DNA of 64,000 nucleotides from Megamerina dolium. Lineage: Eukaryota > Arthropoda > Insecta > Diptera > Megamerinidae. A program made the position numbers and the translations under genes. Numbering within the stretch: position 1 is the stretch's first letter; each line of letters begins with the position of its first letter. Shown piece after piece: positions 47,165-60,539 of this stretch. Below the pieces are notes generated by a model. That model ran no database searches, was not told the DNA's origin, and saw only the letters and a list, made by a program, of their open reading frames with translations. The stretch spans positions 19,562,309 to 19,626,308 of the forward strand of contig OY978525.1 of the NCBI GenBank assembly GCA_963854835.1, written 5' to 3'.

Positions 47165-48170
47165 TTTAATTTCCTTCTAAGCACTCCCCAGCCGATACAA
47201 TACACCCCTTTCCAATCACCAAAGCACTTGTTACAATAATTTCAACTTCCAGGATAACCTTCAATCCTATTTTCTATTCATCTTGTATCTCATCTATCGA
47301 CTCAAAATAGAGTCCACGGAACGGCCTTATTTGAGTTGATTTTTTGGTGAAATGATCCCGAAGAAAACCAAGAGTTGTCTTTACACAAATCTGGCCTTTT
47401 GAGAAGAATAGTTTCGCTTAAACGACACATAACACTCAAATAATGTTCCTTATTGACACTTTGGTCGTGCGGATGGAATTCAAAATGCTTCCCATAATTA
47501 TAATCAAAGAAACCTGTCAACATGTCTTTGACTTTTGAGAGACTTTGGCGCGATTTTTTAGATCTTGTCTCACCTTAAACACGATATTCGCTTGATTGGT
47601 TCTCTTGTCGGAAGTCCAAGTCTCATCACCTATATTTCGTCTTTTCCTAATAGAAAATTGTTTTTCCAAAAAATTGAGCGTTATTGAAACCAATCGAAAT
47701 TTGACTTTTCTCTGGCAAAAATAGTTTTTCAAAATGGTCTTCAATGATACTTTTAATATTCTAACAACATCAGAATGGTCTCACCTATCAACGGGCAATT
47801 TTCGAGCACCAATCCTTTAATTTGATTGATATGTTATTCATCATTTTATGTTATTGGTCGTAAGGGACGATATGCATTTTCACTCTTGGACAAATTTATA
47901 CCATTCATATACTCGATACAACCTTTCGTAACATTCTCAACGTTTCGGTTGTAGAAATTTCATTCAGCACACAAACTTTAAAGAAGCTTCTTTCAATATT
48001 TTCACACAAAAACTTAGATAAAAAATTGAAAATTTCCCTTTTGGTTGTTCACGAAACACAAGCATACCTATTTTCGTAATGGTAGTAAATAATGTCAAAA
48101 TATTTGTTTCTATCGAAATACCAACGCTATTAAAATTAAAATTTCCCGAAAAGGTTTTGCCCATAATAAT
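47165..48170 (-). pseudogene. irritans-like mariner transposase relict
   Basis: Minus-strand transposase in pieces. High end: KFVCVLNEISTTETLRMLRK near 47980-47930 and RVYEWYKFVQE near 47920-47880 (HTH_48 region). Middle: GDETWTSDKRTNQ near 47620 (first catalytic Asp, GDE-TW), FFDYNYGKHFEFHPHDQSVN near 47500, NKEHYLSVMCRLSETILLKR near 47440. Low end: FTKKSTQIRPFRGLYFESIDEIQDE near 47345-47280. The HHDNAPAH block is damaged and the third Asp block (PYSPDLAP) is missing. Numerous frameshifts. Likeness by eye is to irritans-type DD34D mariners. Confidence 0.75.
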
Positions 48171-48171
48171 A

Positions 48172-48424
48172 TATATGTCTCAAAAGACACTTTCGTGCCG
48201 TGCTTTCAGAACGGTTTTGCATGTTAAATTTCTGGATAGAAAATTCATGTGACATCACTTTTTTGAGAGCTTTGTCACAAAACAATTTTAGAAGCGTTTT
48301 CATGTCATATTTCTAATGCCAGAAGAATTGCCATTTGCTTGCCGACAGATAGGTCGATAATAAAGTTGAACTTTAGCCGGGGATTGAACCCTCGACCTAT
48401 AGATCAGAAAGCCAACGCACTAAC
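48172..48424 (-). mobile_element. tRNA-derived SINE, copy 8 (truncated head)
   Basis: Body blocks TTTGCTTGCCGACAGATAGG, GTGACATCACTTTTTTGAG and the B-box region (GGATTGAACC on the plus strand) are present. The head stops at CACTAAC, before the A box, at 48424. The TTTA tail side is lost. Sits directly next to a mariner relict. Confidence 0.8.
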
Positions 48425-51400
48425 GGTCTGTAATACATTTAATATCTTTAGTGGCAATTCTGGAATTTAATGAAATTTCGTGTGAGAAGTTGAGCAAAAT
48501 TCTATGCATTATAACTATCATCGTAAATCGTATACTTGATATGCTACTATAGTCCGGCGCCGTATTTATGAGAACACTTTGAATATTCCCGTGAACCGTT
48601 ACAGGCACAATATTAGGGCGATCTCGTTGTTTTTTCTCTATATTTTTATACGACTGATTATGAAACTAGTAAGGGTATTTAGAATAATATATTTTTATTC
48701 AATTTGTATGCCTCACTTAGATAGATTGGTTACCAGTCAAACGAAGTCAATTTGCCACAGCTCCTCTATTTAAATTAAACCATAGTAATAAATTTGAAAT
48801 TTACTGTAGTTTAAAGTAATCTAAACACAAAAGCAAAAGATGCAAAAAATAAACTATGAAATTTATTCAAATATAGTATAATCCAATAATGGATAATCGA
48901 AAGTGTGAAGCACATTGTATGTATTTATTTATACCCATACAGTAATGATCATTTCAAATTAGGTAATAATGAGAGATTATCCCAATATACTCATATGTTG
49001 ATTTACATATGAGAAGAGGAATTTTGCACAAGAATTTATTTCAAAGACGACAAAAATTGAGAGATAACGATAGAGGATTGTTTTCGAAAATCACATAAAG
49101 TAGGATTAGTAACCACAAAGACAATTATGAGATTGTGTGAATACCAAAAATTGTCTAATGTTTTTTGAAATCTCCTTTACATAATTTGCATACTCGTACT
49201 CATATATGTGATATATCCGGCTGACTAATATAGTTTATCAAGTTTATTCTTACCTATAAAGGGTAGTGACACAATGGATCTTCTGGCCGCAGTATACGAG
49301 AATACCCCAACAATACAAATACTGGAGGCATATTCATATTTGTACACAACCATACACATACGCATATTCAAATGAAAAATCCATACAGTACAAAAGTAGC
49401 AACTGTGTTTGCCTGTATTTACGTATGAGTAAATGGCATGAAAATTCGTTAGGCGTTTGTCTATCGTGCAATACTTCTATTTCATAATGTCAACAACAGC
49501 AAGAACAAAGAAAATAAGGTTGCAACATACAAATACCATAATATTGTTCTTGCTACTACTATTGTTATTGGAAATGTTCTTCATATTTCGTCCTCTTCTT
49601 GTTCGTTGGTTACCGCATGCTTATACCTATATAACCAAATAATATAATGCAATGCCGGCCACACGAATACTAAAACATATACATTAGTGTGTGTGTGTGT
49701 GTCTAAGGGAGTACGCAATAGTCTTGCTTCGTCAAAAGTTCAACAGCAACTGAGAAGCGAAAGCATAACATCGTGCTTACACATCGTTATCGTTGGTGTG
49801 AAAACACGAAGGCAAACTGCACATTGTGCAACTCTTGGCCGGTTAGGATATAAAGCAACTGAATTTGTCCACAAATTGATGAAATGATGATGCTGTATAT
49901 GCATTGAACTTTTTCATCAAATTTGGATCAATTTTTGTACCTATATTAAAGTACCCCACCAAAAAATGTTGCTGTTTTTACCAGTGAAAAATTAACTTTG
50001 GTATATTTGAAGGCATTCTTCAAAATATATATTTCAACTCATTTTTGGAATGACATTCTTAGGCTAAACTATTAAAAAAAATCTCTAAAAATCGAGTTTT
50101 CTGTGAGAAAAAAAATCACATTTTCCAAAAACTATATTTTTTTATTAACTATGGCATTTACAAGGAAATAAAATTTCAAATCGATATCCTAATTATGACA
50201 AACACTATTTTAGAGCTTCTTAGTACAGTTCGGCTACGAAATGATTTTGGTAGAAACGGCACATTTTTTGCATATAAAGTGAGGTGCCTTAATCTCAAGT
50301 TAATTCCAAAAGAAAAGGACTATATCAAAAATTAAATGGTTTGCTTACATATTTGTTGAGTAAGAACAAGTGCTGGAAAAACAGAAAGAATAGTATAAAG
50401 AAGAACAAAAGAATAATATATGTGACCAAAGGGGTAAAAATATTCATCTTTGGCATTGTCGTTCCATTTGTTGTTGTTGTTTTTATTCATAACTATGAAT
50501 TTCCTGCTATTGTAGTTGACAATTTACCAAAATTGCGATTTCCACCAGAGTGCCACATGTGACATGCACATTAGAGTGGTCCTTAGCTCCATGAAGTGTA
50601 GTTACTTAACGTACGTTTTAGTTTTTTTAAAAATCCATGCTCTCAATTAATTTTTTTAATTCATCGAGCAGCTTCGGTCAAAATGTCATGCAAAAAAGTC
50701 ATGAGATGTTCTTATTTAGGTTTTGTGCTCTGAAATAGTACACCTTGAATTTGAAAGTGGTATAACTCAAACAGTTATCGAGATTCATTTAAAATAAATA
50801 CGATTTTTTTTTTTAATTGTATTTTTCGTATTTTTATTCAAACTAAATTATTTTACCTTTAAATACGTACATAAAATATTATGCACCGTCAAGAATAGTA
50901 AAATAAATTGGACATTAATTTCAAAGTACATGCTACTCCTCTTTAATGGTCATTATTCATTGCCATATGAAGGTTTATAAGGTATACGATATATGAAATT
51001 GGAATATATGCTTCATATTTAGTAGTTCTTTATAATCCAGTCAATAGTAACAGCTACGATCAACATTGCATGCAAATCAGAATATTTTGAAGAAATTTTC
51101 TTTATTCAAATAAGAAAATTTATATAAAAAAATTGCAGATTTCAATAATTGTGTATAATATCTTGGCACTAACTCCTTTATGCATGAAAGAAAAACATTA
51201 CATATGTGACTCTATAGGTAAGGGCCACTCTAATGCCTATACATATGGTATGGGTCTTGTCTTCATATTGGAAAATGTGAATATCGCTCTATTTGTATAC
51301 ACATTCTTATTTTCATTATATGTACTTTTTACTTGGCAATTATTGAGTTCTTATTGATGTTTTCCCTCTCAATAAGTCGATACGAGTACATGAATGAAGT

Positions 51401-51542
51401 TTGCATTTTCATAAAATTGGGTGATTCTTTACATAACTTTTAAATTCATTTTTTAGTCGTTTAAAATTTTCTTGAGATTTATATTTGAGTTCATGATGAT
51501 CTAACTATATTGTTTTCTTATAAAGAAACTGGCGTGATCAAA
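48425..51542. other. AT-rich spacer with GT microsatellite
   Basis: (GT)n at about 49687-49701. Short frames at 49.7 and 50.4 kb have no recognisable domain. No gene or further element supported in 3.1 kb. Confidence 0.6.
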
Positions 51543-51556
51543 TACTTGTGTACTTA

Positions 51557-51916
51557 AATAAAATAAATATGTGGCCACATAAAGCCCCAAAGGGCTCATT
51601 GGCCGAGCTTCTCTTCCATTACTGTTGTGCGTCTTAAATTTTGGACAATATTAGAAGGGACCTACTTATTTTAGCCGGTTCCGAACGGCAGAACACTTGT
51701 GACATCACTTTTTCTGAGCTTTGTCACAGAGTTCTTTAAGAAGCTTTTTCATGGCAAGTTGTTACTGTCGGAAGAATTGCCAATTGCTTGCCGACAGGTG
51801 GGTACCGTTGGAAAGAAAAATCTTATCGATATTAAATTTGTTATGCATCAGCCGGGGATTGAACCACCGACCTACAGATCAGAAGGCGAACACACTAACC
51901 ACTGAGCTACGGCACC
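51557..51916 (-). mobile_element. tRNA-derived SINE, copy 9 (young)
   Basis: Full-length, with the longest target duplication in the window: TACTTGTGTACTTA (51543-51556 and 51917-51930). Near-identical by eye to the copies at 22.3 and 43.1 kb. Its 3' end reads GGCCACATATTTATTT on the SINE strand, sharing nine bases (GGCCACATA) with the end of the RTE LINE at 39.36 kb. Confidence 0.95.
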
Positions 51917-51930
51917 TACTTGTGTACTTA

Positions 51931-53559
51931 CGTATATTTATAAATCCTATCAACAATATAAGCTAATGGTCTATATCAGATTCTGACGCACCATATTAAA
52001 TTCAATAAATGGTAAATATTTAATTTCCTAGAAAAAAATGCCACGACTGAATACTCTAAGAATGACCCACAATAGTCTCTATATTGGGTGTATGGATCAA
52101 GCCTGTATTTCAACTTTGGATTAGCCATCTCAGTCATCAAATGCTAATGCATTAGAAAATGATTGTGCTTTAAGGAAATATAGAAAATCAATAAAGAATA
52201 TAATATAATCGAAATAATTCATACGATTAGCTAAGCTTACGTGGAGAATAAAAACAATATGTATTTCCAATATTAGAGCATTCTTACAGTGTCTTCAATA
52301 AAAAATTAAAATTTTATTATTATTTTGTGATTTTAATTTTTTTTTATTAATGATATGAATTATTTTTCGATTTTTAAATTTTTAATCTTTAATAACAATA
52401 GTTTTTTGATTTTTATTTTTTTCTTCAAGAATAAAAATTATTTTTTGAGTTTAATTTTTTGCTCGGGAACAAAGATTACATTTTGAGTTTTATGTTGTTT
52501 TTTTTTTTTTTTTTGGTGAACGTATTTTTTTTTTATTTCATTCAATCATTCAAGCCTATCAATTAACTATAAAAAAAACCACAACATAAAGAACTGAATA
52601 GATTTAATAACTATGCACTAGATTTGTATTGCAATATACAATACTCACGTGCGTATATAATAATTTTTAGATAACTTTTCAATTAATTTTGTGTTTTGTT
52701 TAATCAATATTGAAACTAATTTGACAGATTCTACCTTACACAAATATGTTGTTCACATATATAATAATACAAACTGAATTGATAAATGACTATTTTACGA
52801 TAAATAATCAAAAACAATTGGAACAACAAAATTTTGTTAATTAGTGCATGAATGTCAACAAAAATATAGAAAATATTTTTGATTGGGAAGCAAGGAAGAC
52901 AAATACGTATTATTGTGAATTAATTAAATATTACAAATACCGAACATATGTATAAGATAAAACACATAACAGTACATATATACGAGTGTGTATTACAGGA
53001 AATTTTCTAAATGCGAAGAAGATGAAATACAGCATATAATCGATATAAAATCAATTACAACTAAATAACATTTTAATGCACCTAGAAAGAGACTTCAACA
53101 ACATTTTAATACATACATGCATGAATTTATTCACATACATATTTATACTACATATACAAGATACACGAAAAGTCAATGAAGAAATGAAAATTTCAATTAC
53201 AATTATAATTTTAAGAACAACCAATCAAATCAACCGAATAAATAACAAAACAACTAAACAAGCAAACTAATAAACAACTGAATAATAAAAATCTCAGCGC
53301 ATTTTCAAAAGACATTGTAGGTACATATCGTGTATAAAAGGATAGATGAACATGCCAAAACGATGTCATACAATAATACAGAGAATTGATAGAATGTGTA
53401 CAACGTTTGCGGTAGCATAAAGGATGTAGGTTCCTATATTATATACCCAACTAGTATAACATATGTATATAATATGTTAGCGCATGAAAAGAAAATAGTA
53501 CAATAGCTACCTGAGAACACAACAGAGTTTAGAAAATAAATTGTAATATATATGGTCTA
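51931..53559. other. AT-rich spacer with T-runs
   Basis: Long T-run at about 52499-52514 and repeated ATTTTTTGATTTTTAATT-like simple sequence at 52300-52560. No gene. Confidence 0.6.
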
Positions 53560-54666
53560 GTGAAAAGAAATCCATTATTTTTGCATTAAATTGAAAGTTT
53601 TATTTAGCATAGTTAGAATGATCCAACTTAGGTCAAATATGCACCGTTTTGTTCGATAACTTGTTGCCATTTTGAAGGTAAGTTCATAATGCCACTCTCA
53701 TTGAAACCCTCGTCTCTATTAGCAAAAAACTAGGACAGTCGATTTTCATAAGCTTCTCTTGAGGCAAATTTTTCACCAGCAAAATCATTCGCCATAGACA
53801 GAAACAGGTAGTAATCACTTGGTGCCAGGTCCGGACTATAAGGTGGATGCATAAGAACCTCTCAACCAAGCTACCGGTGCTTCTGGCAAGTCACAATCGA
53901 TGTGTGTGGTCTGGAGTTGTCCTGATGGAACACAATTTCTCTCCTATTGGCCAAAGCTGGGTGCTTCTGGGCGATTGCTTCCTTCATTGTTGACAGTACA
54001 GGTCCGAATTAAGAGTTTGGCCGTAGGAGAGCAGCTCATAGTTGATGATTGTCTGACAGTCCCACCAAACACATAGCAAAACCTTCAGAAATGGATCGAT
54101 CTTGTTGCGATTCGCAAATGGAAATTCGGTCCATGAGGTTTTTTTGCGTTAACTCGTGTGGCACCCATACATCGAGCTTCTCTTTGTATACAGCCTTATT
54201 TAAATGTTTCCAAACGCTTTTTTGTGCAATGTTTAGCTCCTGGGCAATAAAACCAGTGCTTAAATGATGGTCAGACTAGAAAATTTCCATTATTTTATCG
54301 ATATTTTCAACGATTGGACTTCCAAAGCGTGGTGCATCTTTGACATCAAAATTACCGGAACGGAATCGACGAAACCAAAATTGCACGTGATTGGCTGTTA
54401 CAGTATCAGGACCATAAACACTATTCACATTTTCAGCTGCCTGGCTTGCGTTTTCGCCTTTATCGAAGATAAACTTATATTTACTGGTGACCATCTTTGA
54501 CGCGTGCTCAAACAATACTGAATCAAGCAATCACAAAACTAAACAAAAAGTTTAGTACGAAATCCTATCTTTCTAACGCCATCTAGCGTAACCCGATCGC
54601 ACTTATACAACGCGAGATACAGATTATTAAAGCCATCTATTGGAAAAATAATGGATTTCTTTTTAC
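53560..54666 (-). mobile_element. DD34D mariner, internally deleted
   Basis: 1,107-bp TA-flanked element. Ends are inverted repeats of about 25 bp: GTGAAAAGAAATCCATTATT on the left, GTAAAAAGAAATCCATTATT inward on the right. It contains one transposase pseudogene on the minus strand. A full element of this kind is about 1.3 kb, so about 200 bp are missing. Confidence 0.92.
53628..54494 (-). pseudogene. DD34D mariner transposase, lacking first catalytic Asp
   Basis: Starts MVTSKYKFIFDKGENASQAA (an upstream in-frame Met also exists at 54530). HTH: VYGPDTVTANHVQFWFRRFR and SGNFDVKDAPRFGSPIVENI, then an in-frame stop after MEIF. It continues in pieces as ELNIAQKSVWKHLNKA, KEKLDVWVPHELTQKNLMDR and ISICESQQ. 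Next follows RSISEGFAMCLVGLSDNHQL, so the block with GDEKW (first Asp) is deleted. The second and third blocks survive: FHQDNSRPHTSIV and PPYSPDLAPSDYYLFLSMAN; 34 residues separate these aspartates. C-terminus SGIMNLPSKWQQVIEQNGAY. Several stops; dead, but the youngest DD34D copy here. Confidence 0.88.
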
Positions 54667-55968
54667 TACATCTGATATTTACTATCTAGAAAAAAGCTAC
54701 AATTAGAATAGTAGTTAGAATATGTTAATAATACAATATACATAATACATTAATGCCAATTTGCATTTCTTTATTTACTTTTACTTGCATAATCATGCGT
54801 GAATTATCGAAGTTGCAGAATGTAGCTTAAAATATTTTCAATTAACGATTATTAGTAAGATGATGCAATAGATCTACCCTAAACCAATAATCGCTTTTTG
54901 AGTGATCATGAAATTAAGCAGGATCCAACGTGAAGGACTTCATTTGAAGCTCAAATATCATGCTTCGATCCCTCAATTCTCAAGTCTCAATACGATCTGT
55001 CAATTCACCTAAAGCATCAGTGTTTTCTGTACACAACATCTCTTTCGGGCCCTTACTTTTTTATGCTCAAATATTTGAATAATAAGCCTTAATTCTAATA
55101 CGTAGTACCAGTAAAGCCTATATGTATACCTCAATGATGTCATAGAGCTTGTAGAATTGCTAAGTTGATTAAGAAATTAATTTTTGATAAGAGCTTGCCT
55201 AAAGCTGAATCATAATTTGAACTTTTATCATTACAAAAGCAATTGCTTTGTTGTTTTTCAACAAGCAGATGTCGCCAGAAATCATCTATGAGGAAAAAAA
55301 AACAACGTAAGAATGTCAGATAGATGTCAGATAATTATATAAAATATATTTAAAACACTAATTTAAGACAAGACACAAACCAATACAACTATTGATTTTG
55401 TTTGTTTGTTCTTTTATTTTATTTTATTTATTTTTCTTTTTTTTTTGGATCATTTATTTTCCACCGTGATGACAGCCGACGAGATGTTGTTATGAGAAAG
55501 ACCACCCTGAGTGTGCTAGCATGTTTCCAACTCATTACTCGTTTAGGAATTGAAAAACTTTTTTCATGTAATTTAGCTTTTGGTTTGTTCCTTTGTTTTA
55601 TTGTTGTTGTTGTTGTTGTTATTGTTGTGAACGAAACGAAAAGAATTTAACCTCTGTCATTATGCTTAATAATAAGAAGATACAAAAAAAAATCACAGCA
55701 TAAGACCTACTCTCATAGTTAGATTACCAATATCACTTTCATACAAATTCTAAGGAAATTTACATCGATACACAGTCGCTTATCCTTATTTCATATGTGA
55801 ATATGCTAATCTGTATATATACTTGTATATACACAGTACGACAATTTTTAGTGAAACTTCATATTTACCGCCAGAATACATAGCGCCATCTGTTGACGCT
55901 ATACAATTGTAAAATGAAAATAAAAAAAAAGTCAAATACCCCATTTAACCAGATCGAGTTCTTAGCGT
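54667..55968. other. AT-rich spacer with GTT microsatellite
   Basis: (GTT)n at about 55601-55629. The 82-codon frame across it has a Val-rich end produced by the repeat. No gene supported. Confidence 0.6.
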
Positions 55969-56740
55969 ATGACGAATATTGGTAAAGGCCTATCGAATGC
56001 AAAATTCGGTATAACATTGACATATTTAAAACTTAGTTTTTATTATTGTGTAATACGCGACCACAGTAATAGACCACTTCCATCAAGTACTACAGAAAAT
56101 ATAGAAACGATAGTTGTGAGACTGCGCGATGACCATGACAAATTGATTAGAGGCTGTTTGAAACAGTTTAGCTTGTCATATCCAAAAACTGGAAGTATTT
56201 TGTATAAAGACCTCGTATTAAAATTGCACAAAATTCAACGTGTGCATAAATTGAAGCTGACCGACTTTCCGAAATTATTAAGAAAATCCACTGTATTCGA
56301 TCAAAACGATGAAGCCTATTTGTGCCTCAATTTATAAGCAAAATTGTCGTATTTGACTAGAAGTACAACCCGAAGAGATTTAAGGAATGCTATTACATTC
56401 AGACAATCCAACAGTTTGATGTAGTTCATGGACTATTAGAATCATCGGTCATATTTCATATTTCCATTTTCCATAAATCTGTAAAAAAAACAGGCATTCT
56501 GAAGCGTAACTATGAATGGTGCCCGCTATAACGCCAAGAATATTTGCTGCCGAAAATTGAAACTTGTGACTTGCCACACAGCCCGTGAAACCATGACATT
56601 ATTGCGAGATAACAATTCTGTTGACAGGCAATTTCACCCTCAGACCGGTATACTCACCACCTAGATTGTGCGATATCACACCTTTTGATTTTTCCTTTTG
56701 TTCATTTCCAACATTTGTATATTCAAAATATAAATGCGAA
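55969..56740 (+). pseudogene. Old Tc1/mariner transposase relict
   Basis: A 122-codon frame contains TTENIETIVVRLRDDHDKLI and later TGSILYKDLVLKLHKIQRVHK and KLKLTDFPKL. This parallels rosa-type ENIAAVSESVAEDP...GTLWRILHLDLHLHPYKIQL...QLK. Downstream, NKQNCRI is recognisable as SKQNCRI near 56336, TCHTAR as CHTAR near 56574, and the third Asp block PPRSCDLTPLDFF as PPRLCDITPFDFSF near 56659. The FFSDEAHF block is missing. Ends not identified. Very old. Confidence 0.6.
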
Positions 56741-57594
56741 AAATTAGCCAAAAAAAATGTTTATATCTTTTATTTAACAAAAAAAAAGGTACTTCTAAAT
56801 AAATCACAAATCATCATAATGTCCGCAGATTAAGCTATATATACATATTCATTCAAAAAATATATAATACATTAAAGTCATACTTGAATGTTGTTACACA
56901 GTGTACTTTCATACGTACTCGTGCATGATCTACATACTGCTACTACTTAGGTGCATACATATTGTCGTAGAGAATTCCTAATTCATTGGATTCTCTACAA
57001 ACATATCTAAAAATCTTATAACTTATAATAGAGTACGATATGCGAAACAGAACACAACAAGCTACAGTCATATGCACTCGTACGAACATAAATATTTACA
57101 AAATAAACAACAATCTTGGCTACTTGGATTTCGTTACATCTAATCGTCTCTAAACATGCTTTTAAGCACAACACATCTCATAGCAAAAACAATCAGCAAC
57201 CACGATCAGTGACGAGATCAGTATGCAGAGCGGGTGTGTTATCACATATGGTCTTAATATTCGATCAGTTTTTATTCATGTGCGGTTATTTGATATCTTT
57301 AACATAAAAATTAAAAAAAAAAAATAAAGATCAAATGTAAAATCGTATGTTATAAAAAAAAATTAAATTAAAGCAAAGCATTTGCTAACGTTTGTTACAA
57401 TTTGCTACAAGTACATTCTGCAGTAACACATCTACATATATTCTATATATTTTTAATGTATTGATTTTGTATAAATTACATTAATAATAATGATAGTAAT
57501 GGCATTGTACATGATATCAGATAGTAGTTGGTATCGTACTCATACTTAGTCAGTAGTTGATACAATATCAATTGTATGTATTTGTACGTACCTA
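56741..57594. other. AT-rich spacer
   Basis: No gene supported. Confidence 0.6.
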
Positions 57595-57904
57595 CTAGGG
57601 TTGTCAATTATCAATAACAATTTTTCAATAAAAGAAAAAAAAATCCAATTATAAAATAAAACTAGTCGCAGCAGTTGTCATATAGTACAGCTTGAAAACA
57701 ATTACTTGAAAAAATTATGTAATAATTGTTGAAAACCACATTTCCACAGAGTTGCAAGAAATAATGTATTTCAAAATATATATGTTTTGTGTAGAAAAGT
57801 TTAGCGATTTAAGTAAAAATAATCAGCTTTCAAATACAAATACTATTTACAAATTTTTATTAACCGGTTAGCCGTTTTCGGTTATCCGAAAATGACAACC
57901 CTAG
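57595..57904. mobile_element. 310-bp MITE, TA-flanked
   Basis: Perfect 12-bp inverted ends CTAGGGTTGTCA ... TGACAACCCTAG with TA immediately outside on both sides. The interior is AT-rich and non-coding, with TTAACCGGTTAGCC and CGGTTATCCG near the right end. A TA target suggests Tc1/mariner-type mobilisation; the GGGTTG-like end also recalls hAT, but no 8-bp duplication is present. Confidence 0.7.
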
Positions 57905-60229
57905 TATACAGTATACAGTGGGTCCATAATGTGATATAATTTATTATCTCAGATGTATATGTAATGTATAAGATTAGGAATCTTGTTTTATTATCCCATA
58001 AAAGACATAAAGAAATATAAAATTCCATAGTTATGCATAATCTTTGTATTTAAATATGCAATAGAAAATAAACGAGTTAGTATTTTATATTGTATATTCA
58101 TGTGAATGCTAATAAGTTACATGTATGCGGATACCAATATTATTAACAAAATTCTATATTAATAACTAACTGCATAAATCATTCGACTTATGAAAGTAAA
58201 GACGAAAACAGTTTATAATATTCTGAAATCAATTTTGATTCTCAAAATATTTTGAAATTTGCACTTACAATTTTTAAGATGGGACTTTAAAAAAAAACCT
58301 ATAAATGAACTTCGAGGTTTTGCAACATTGTAATTTTGTTTGTTTCTTTTTTAATTCGACTCCCATTAAATATTATATGTATGGCTTTCAGTATTTTCCT
58401 CCTTGTTTACAAACTAACCTAGACCTTGCGTAACCTTCATAATCAATTTGTTTCGTTCTTGCTTTTTAAAGTCATAGAGTGGGAAATACTCAGTGTTTCT
58501 TGCTTTTCTGTCTATTTCTTCATGACAACTGTAACCTCTGTGCCCTAGAACACACATCAAACCTATTTTATTTGATTCAGCCTTTTACAATTTTTGGGAG
58601 TCTTTCGTTAAGCCAGTAGATTATTGTTCCAATTCGAACCTAAGTGAAATTATGGCTAGAGATTTTAACGGCGCCTTCAAATTGGTTGCTAAAGCTAGTT
58701 CCCGCATTTAAATAGTTATAAAGAAACTAAATTTATGATTCTTCTCATCATTTCTCGGAGATGAATCCGGTTTAATTAGTTTATCCATAAATCAACTGTA
58801 GAATTAAATCTAAGCTATTACATATGAATGAACTTTGATGAAGTCGCTTAGATCGGAAAGCACTGGATATATGCTCTGCTTCGTTTTTCTGCTGTGTCTT
58901 AACTTTCAAATTCCAAGCCTTCAAGAGATGTTTAAAACTTTAAAATAAATATGTTGGACAGAAGATTCGATTCTGGTATTGAAAATATATGAAATATATA
59001 TAACATAATATATAGATCTTCCAAAAATGATTAAGGATATTTATTATATTGGATGTATGGTATATTACATAATTATCCTTGCTTGCTATAGTTGGTTCTT
59101 GATATTTTGAAAAAATACGAATTACCTCATAAAAAAATTGTTTAGATTTTGGTGAGGTCAAATCTTGATTTTCCCTTCTTTCAATAACTTGTCATTAAGT
59201 TGACTGTCGACTTTTCTTAATTCGAAGCTCAGCAATATTTTCTCACAACAGCCTTCGTCGAATTATGTTGCCTTTCTGGCCAATATCTGACCACTGTATG
59301 TGTAATTTACACAATTTTTCTTAACTAACGTATTCGAGATATGTATGTAACATGTCGATTCAATAATTGATATTTGGAGAAGCGATCTATTACATACAAT
59401 GAGTATTGTATTTGAATTATAAAACAAATGTTGAATTCAATATGCAGCAAATCATTAAGAACAAAAAAAAGGAAGCAAAACTTAAACATGTCACATTAAA
59501 TAGTGTACTATAGGTAGGTACACATCGGATCATATGATTAGTAGTAGAGCATGAAGATTATTTACAAAAAGGTGTTTAAACTCATACAATGTTTACATTA
59601 CTCGTATATGATTGAACAAAATTTCACAAGATATGCATATACCAAATCGAGAATAATTTATTACATTGAACAAGTATAAACAGACATACATACATACATA
59701 TGTAAATATAATAAAAAATCACATTACATTTACAAGCGAATATTAATGTGGTATAATCAGCATCATACACATACATATATATGAATTCAATTTAGTACAT
59801 AAATTCATATACTCACGTCTCAAGCTGGGAGTTACGCTCACGGCACACACAGAGGTCAAAAGGTCCAAAATCAGCATAGCTATACAATTGTAATGGTGAT
59901 GACGCTAGTGGCAAGCAATATATATTAGTATACCGATGTATTAAGATTAGAGGTTTACAAAAAATATATGGAATTTTTCAGATAATTTTTTTTTTTTCTT
60001 TTGTTCGCTAAAGAAGCTTCCTTGGAAACACTTGGAAAGCTCTTCGAAAGAATAGGAGTTTTTAAACCACAACAAAATATTAAGAAGTACTTCTCCTAAC
60101 CTAAAAGGTATGAGTAATTTCATTTTGGGGAAAATATTGATTTTGAAAACAAGAATGCAAACCTTAAGGAGTTCAATTTCATTCATTCCGTGCCCTACTC
60201 TATGCTAGACAGACACACATACGTTATAA
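57905..60229. other. AT-rich spacer
   Basis: 58400-58700 is slightly less AT-rich but has no frame or motif I recognise. No gene supported in 2.3 kb. Confidence 0.55.
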
Positions 60230-60525
60230 AAAAAAAATATGTGGCGGTTTGAGGCTTTGGACAGTATTAGAAGAGACATACTTATATTAGCCGGTTCGGA
60301 ATGGCAGAACCCTTGTGACATCACATTTTCTGAGCTTTGTGACAGAGCTCTTTTAGAAGCGTTTTCATGGCAAATTGTTACTGCCGAAAGAATTTCCAAT
60401 GGCTTACCGAGAGGTGGGTACCATTCGAAAGAAAAAATCTATCGACATTACAGTTGTACTTCAGCCAAGAACTGAATCCACGACCTATAGATCAGAAGAC
60501 CAATGAACTAAAAACACGGTACCCA
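60230..60525 (-). mobile_element. tRNA-derived SINE, copy 10
   Basis: Body blocks ATTAGCCGGTTCGGAATGGC, TGTGACATCACATTTTCTGA and the head are present. The A box is damaged (ACTAAAAACACGG). Near the 3' end a deletion removes the hairpin and TCGGCC; CCGCCACATATTTTTT follows directly. No convincing target duplication. Confidence 0.85.
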
Positions 60526-60539
60526 TGTTCAGAACGAAT

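Noticed and set aside
55402..55650. 82-codon frame with a hydrophobic, Val-rich end
   Set aside because: The hydrophobic segment is a GTT microsatellite read as valine; the rest has no recognised homology.
57595..57904. hAT assignment for the MITE at 57.6 kb
   Set aside because: The 8 bp on each side do not match; TA on both sides fits better.
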